Source: Flavobacterium sp.
Lineage (GTDB): Bacteria; Bacteroidota; Bacteroidia; Flavobacteriales; Flavobacteriaceae
NCBI GenBank assembly: GCA_027483785.1
Contig: JAIXTU010000420.1
Span: forward strand, 1-6,547
Direction: 5' to 3'
Length of the DNA: 6,547 nt
Shown: in pieces, positions 6,200 through 6,547 of the stretch
How the letters are laid out: each line of letters begins with the position of its first letter
How positions within the stretch are numbered: position 1 is the first letter of the stretch
Translations under genes and position numbers: made by a program
Notes under the pieces: model-generated
The model's input: the letters and a program-made list of their open reading frames with translations, nothing else
Database searches by the model: none
Told to the model about the DNA's origin: nothing

Positions 6200-6330
6200 G
6201 AAAAGCCCGCAACGTTGAAGTGCGTGGCAAATTGCAACAGCCGCGGCGACCTGAGAAGCCGTGGATTTTGCTTTTTTGCCCGTGCTGCAACGGCGTACTT
6301 GTAGCGGAAACACCGCCCGCCGCACCTAAA
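6185..6330. repeat. GC-rich block with inverted TTAGGTG ends
   Basis: The block opens with GTTAGGTG (6185-6192) and closes with CACCTAAA (6323-6330), giving 7-bp inverted ends. The interior is much richer in GC than its flanks. It has a central stem CCGCGGC/GCCGTGG (6241-6247/6258-6264, one G-T) and weaker matching arms further out (for example CGTTG at 6213-6217 against CAACG at 6288-6292). It looks like an interspersed, largely self-complementary repeat unit and not a gene. No target-site duplication or transposase is seen. Confidence 0.5.
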
Positions 6331-6424
6331 AAAACGTGAGTTCGACATAAAAACCTTTGTTAGATCGCTTGAAATGAAAACTATAGATTGGATACTAATA
6401 ATTTTATTGCACTATTATTTATAG

Positions 6425-6547
6425 CTAATCATTTAAACAGTCGCTTACGTCGTTGTATTTTTTTGAGATACCTCGGTATCCCAAAGAAAATACGCCTGTT
6501 ATACCAATTAGATCTCTAAAACAGTCCGATAAAAAAATGTTTTTAAG
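6425..6547 (-). CDS. Possible C-terminal end of an unrecognised gene, cut by window edge
   Basis: On the minus strand a frame is open from the right edge to TAG at 6427-6425, giving 40 residues including DLIGITGVFSLGYRGISKKY and ending SDCLND. The composition looks protein-like, but I recognise no family. A 39-bp hairpin lies within the frame, which is unusual for coding sequence. A 40-codon open stretch in such AT-rich DNA is not strong evidence. It may be chance. Confidence 0.25.
   Translation of the reverse strand, partial: LKNIFLSDCFRDLIGITGVFSLGYRGISKKYNDVSDCLND
6455..6493. other. Long inverted repeat (hairpin)
   Basis: The left arm GTATTTTTTTGAGATACC (6455-6472) and right arm GGTATCCCAAAGAAAATAC (6475-6493) are almost fully complementary around a 2-nt centre (TC), with one mismatch or wobble near the GC core and a 1-nt bulge. 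T-runs on one side and A-runs on the other would let it act as a terminator in either direction, but the arm length is more than a terminator needs. Confidence 0.7.

Noticed and set aside
6185..6330. Integron attC site
   Set aside because: GTTAGGT resembles the attC core, but the inverted ends are in the wrong orientation (GTT outside), the partner box reads ACCTAAA instead of ending AAC, and there is no integrase or cassette.
6086..6348. Overlapping ORFs in the GC-rich block (minus 6086-6325 and 6133-6348, plus 6113-6304)
   Set aside because: Three frames are open together because of the base composition of a repeat-like block; none has a recognisable domain, and the shared 3' part shows no sign of protein-level selection.
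6397..6419. AATAAT/ATTATT inverted repeat as a terminator
   Set aside because: Only A-T pairs with a long loop in AT-rich DNA; expected by chance. I see nothing else in 6331-6424.

Overview
The window looks like chromosome from a Bacteroidota bacterium, most likely Flavobacteriaceae. The reasons are promoter-like TAnnTTTG -7 elements upstream of both tRNA genes and udk, start codons without Shine-Dalgarno sequences, an exported-protein signal peptide ending in FG-QQ, and the gene order uridine kinase / DivIC-like septum protein / methylmalonyl-CoA mutase small then large subunit, which I associate with flavobacteria from general knowledge.

Left part (1-5095): a tRNA-Pro gene enters from the left edge on the minus strand. 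Divergent from it, five genes run on the plus strand: udk (pyrimidine salvage), a small DivIC/FtsB-type division protein, mutA, an unrecognised small exported or membrane protein, and mutB. Gaps are 56 and 11 nt, followed by two 4-nt overlaps (ATGA, GTGA), so mutA-orf-mutB is almost certainly one translationally coupled unit. MutA and MutB form the adenosylcobalamin-dependent methylmalonyl-CoA mutase. MutB carries the complete catalytic and B12-binding residues, while MutA is only the barrel-like subunit with no B12 domain. No epimerase or MeaB chaperone gene is visible.

Right part (5096-6547) is about 1.45 kb with no convincing complete protein gene. It starts with a complete tRNA-Pro(GGG). 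The 3' end of this tRNA is the first piece of a decaying tandem array (5193 to about 5655) of hairpins and rho-independent-type terminators. Next come two copies of a 199-bp element (5735-5933 and 6001-6199, ungapped, about 93% identical) packed with small palindromes. A GC-rich block with inverted TTAGGTG ends follows (6185-6330). A long hairpin (6455-6493) lies inside a possible minus-strand gene tail cut by the right edge.

The protein-coding part is ordinary. The best candidates for something undescribed are the tRNA-anchored hairpin array, where one stem shows double compensatory changes between copies, and the duplicated palindromic element. Nothing seen proves a new functional system.
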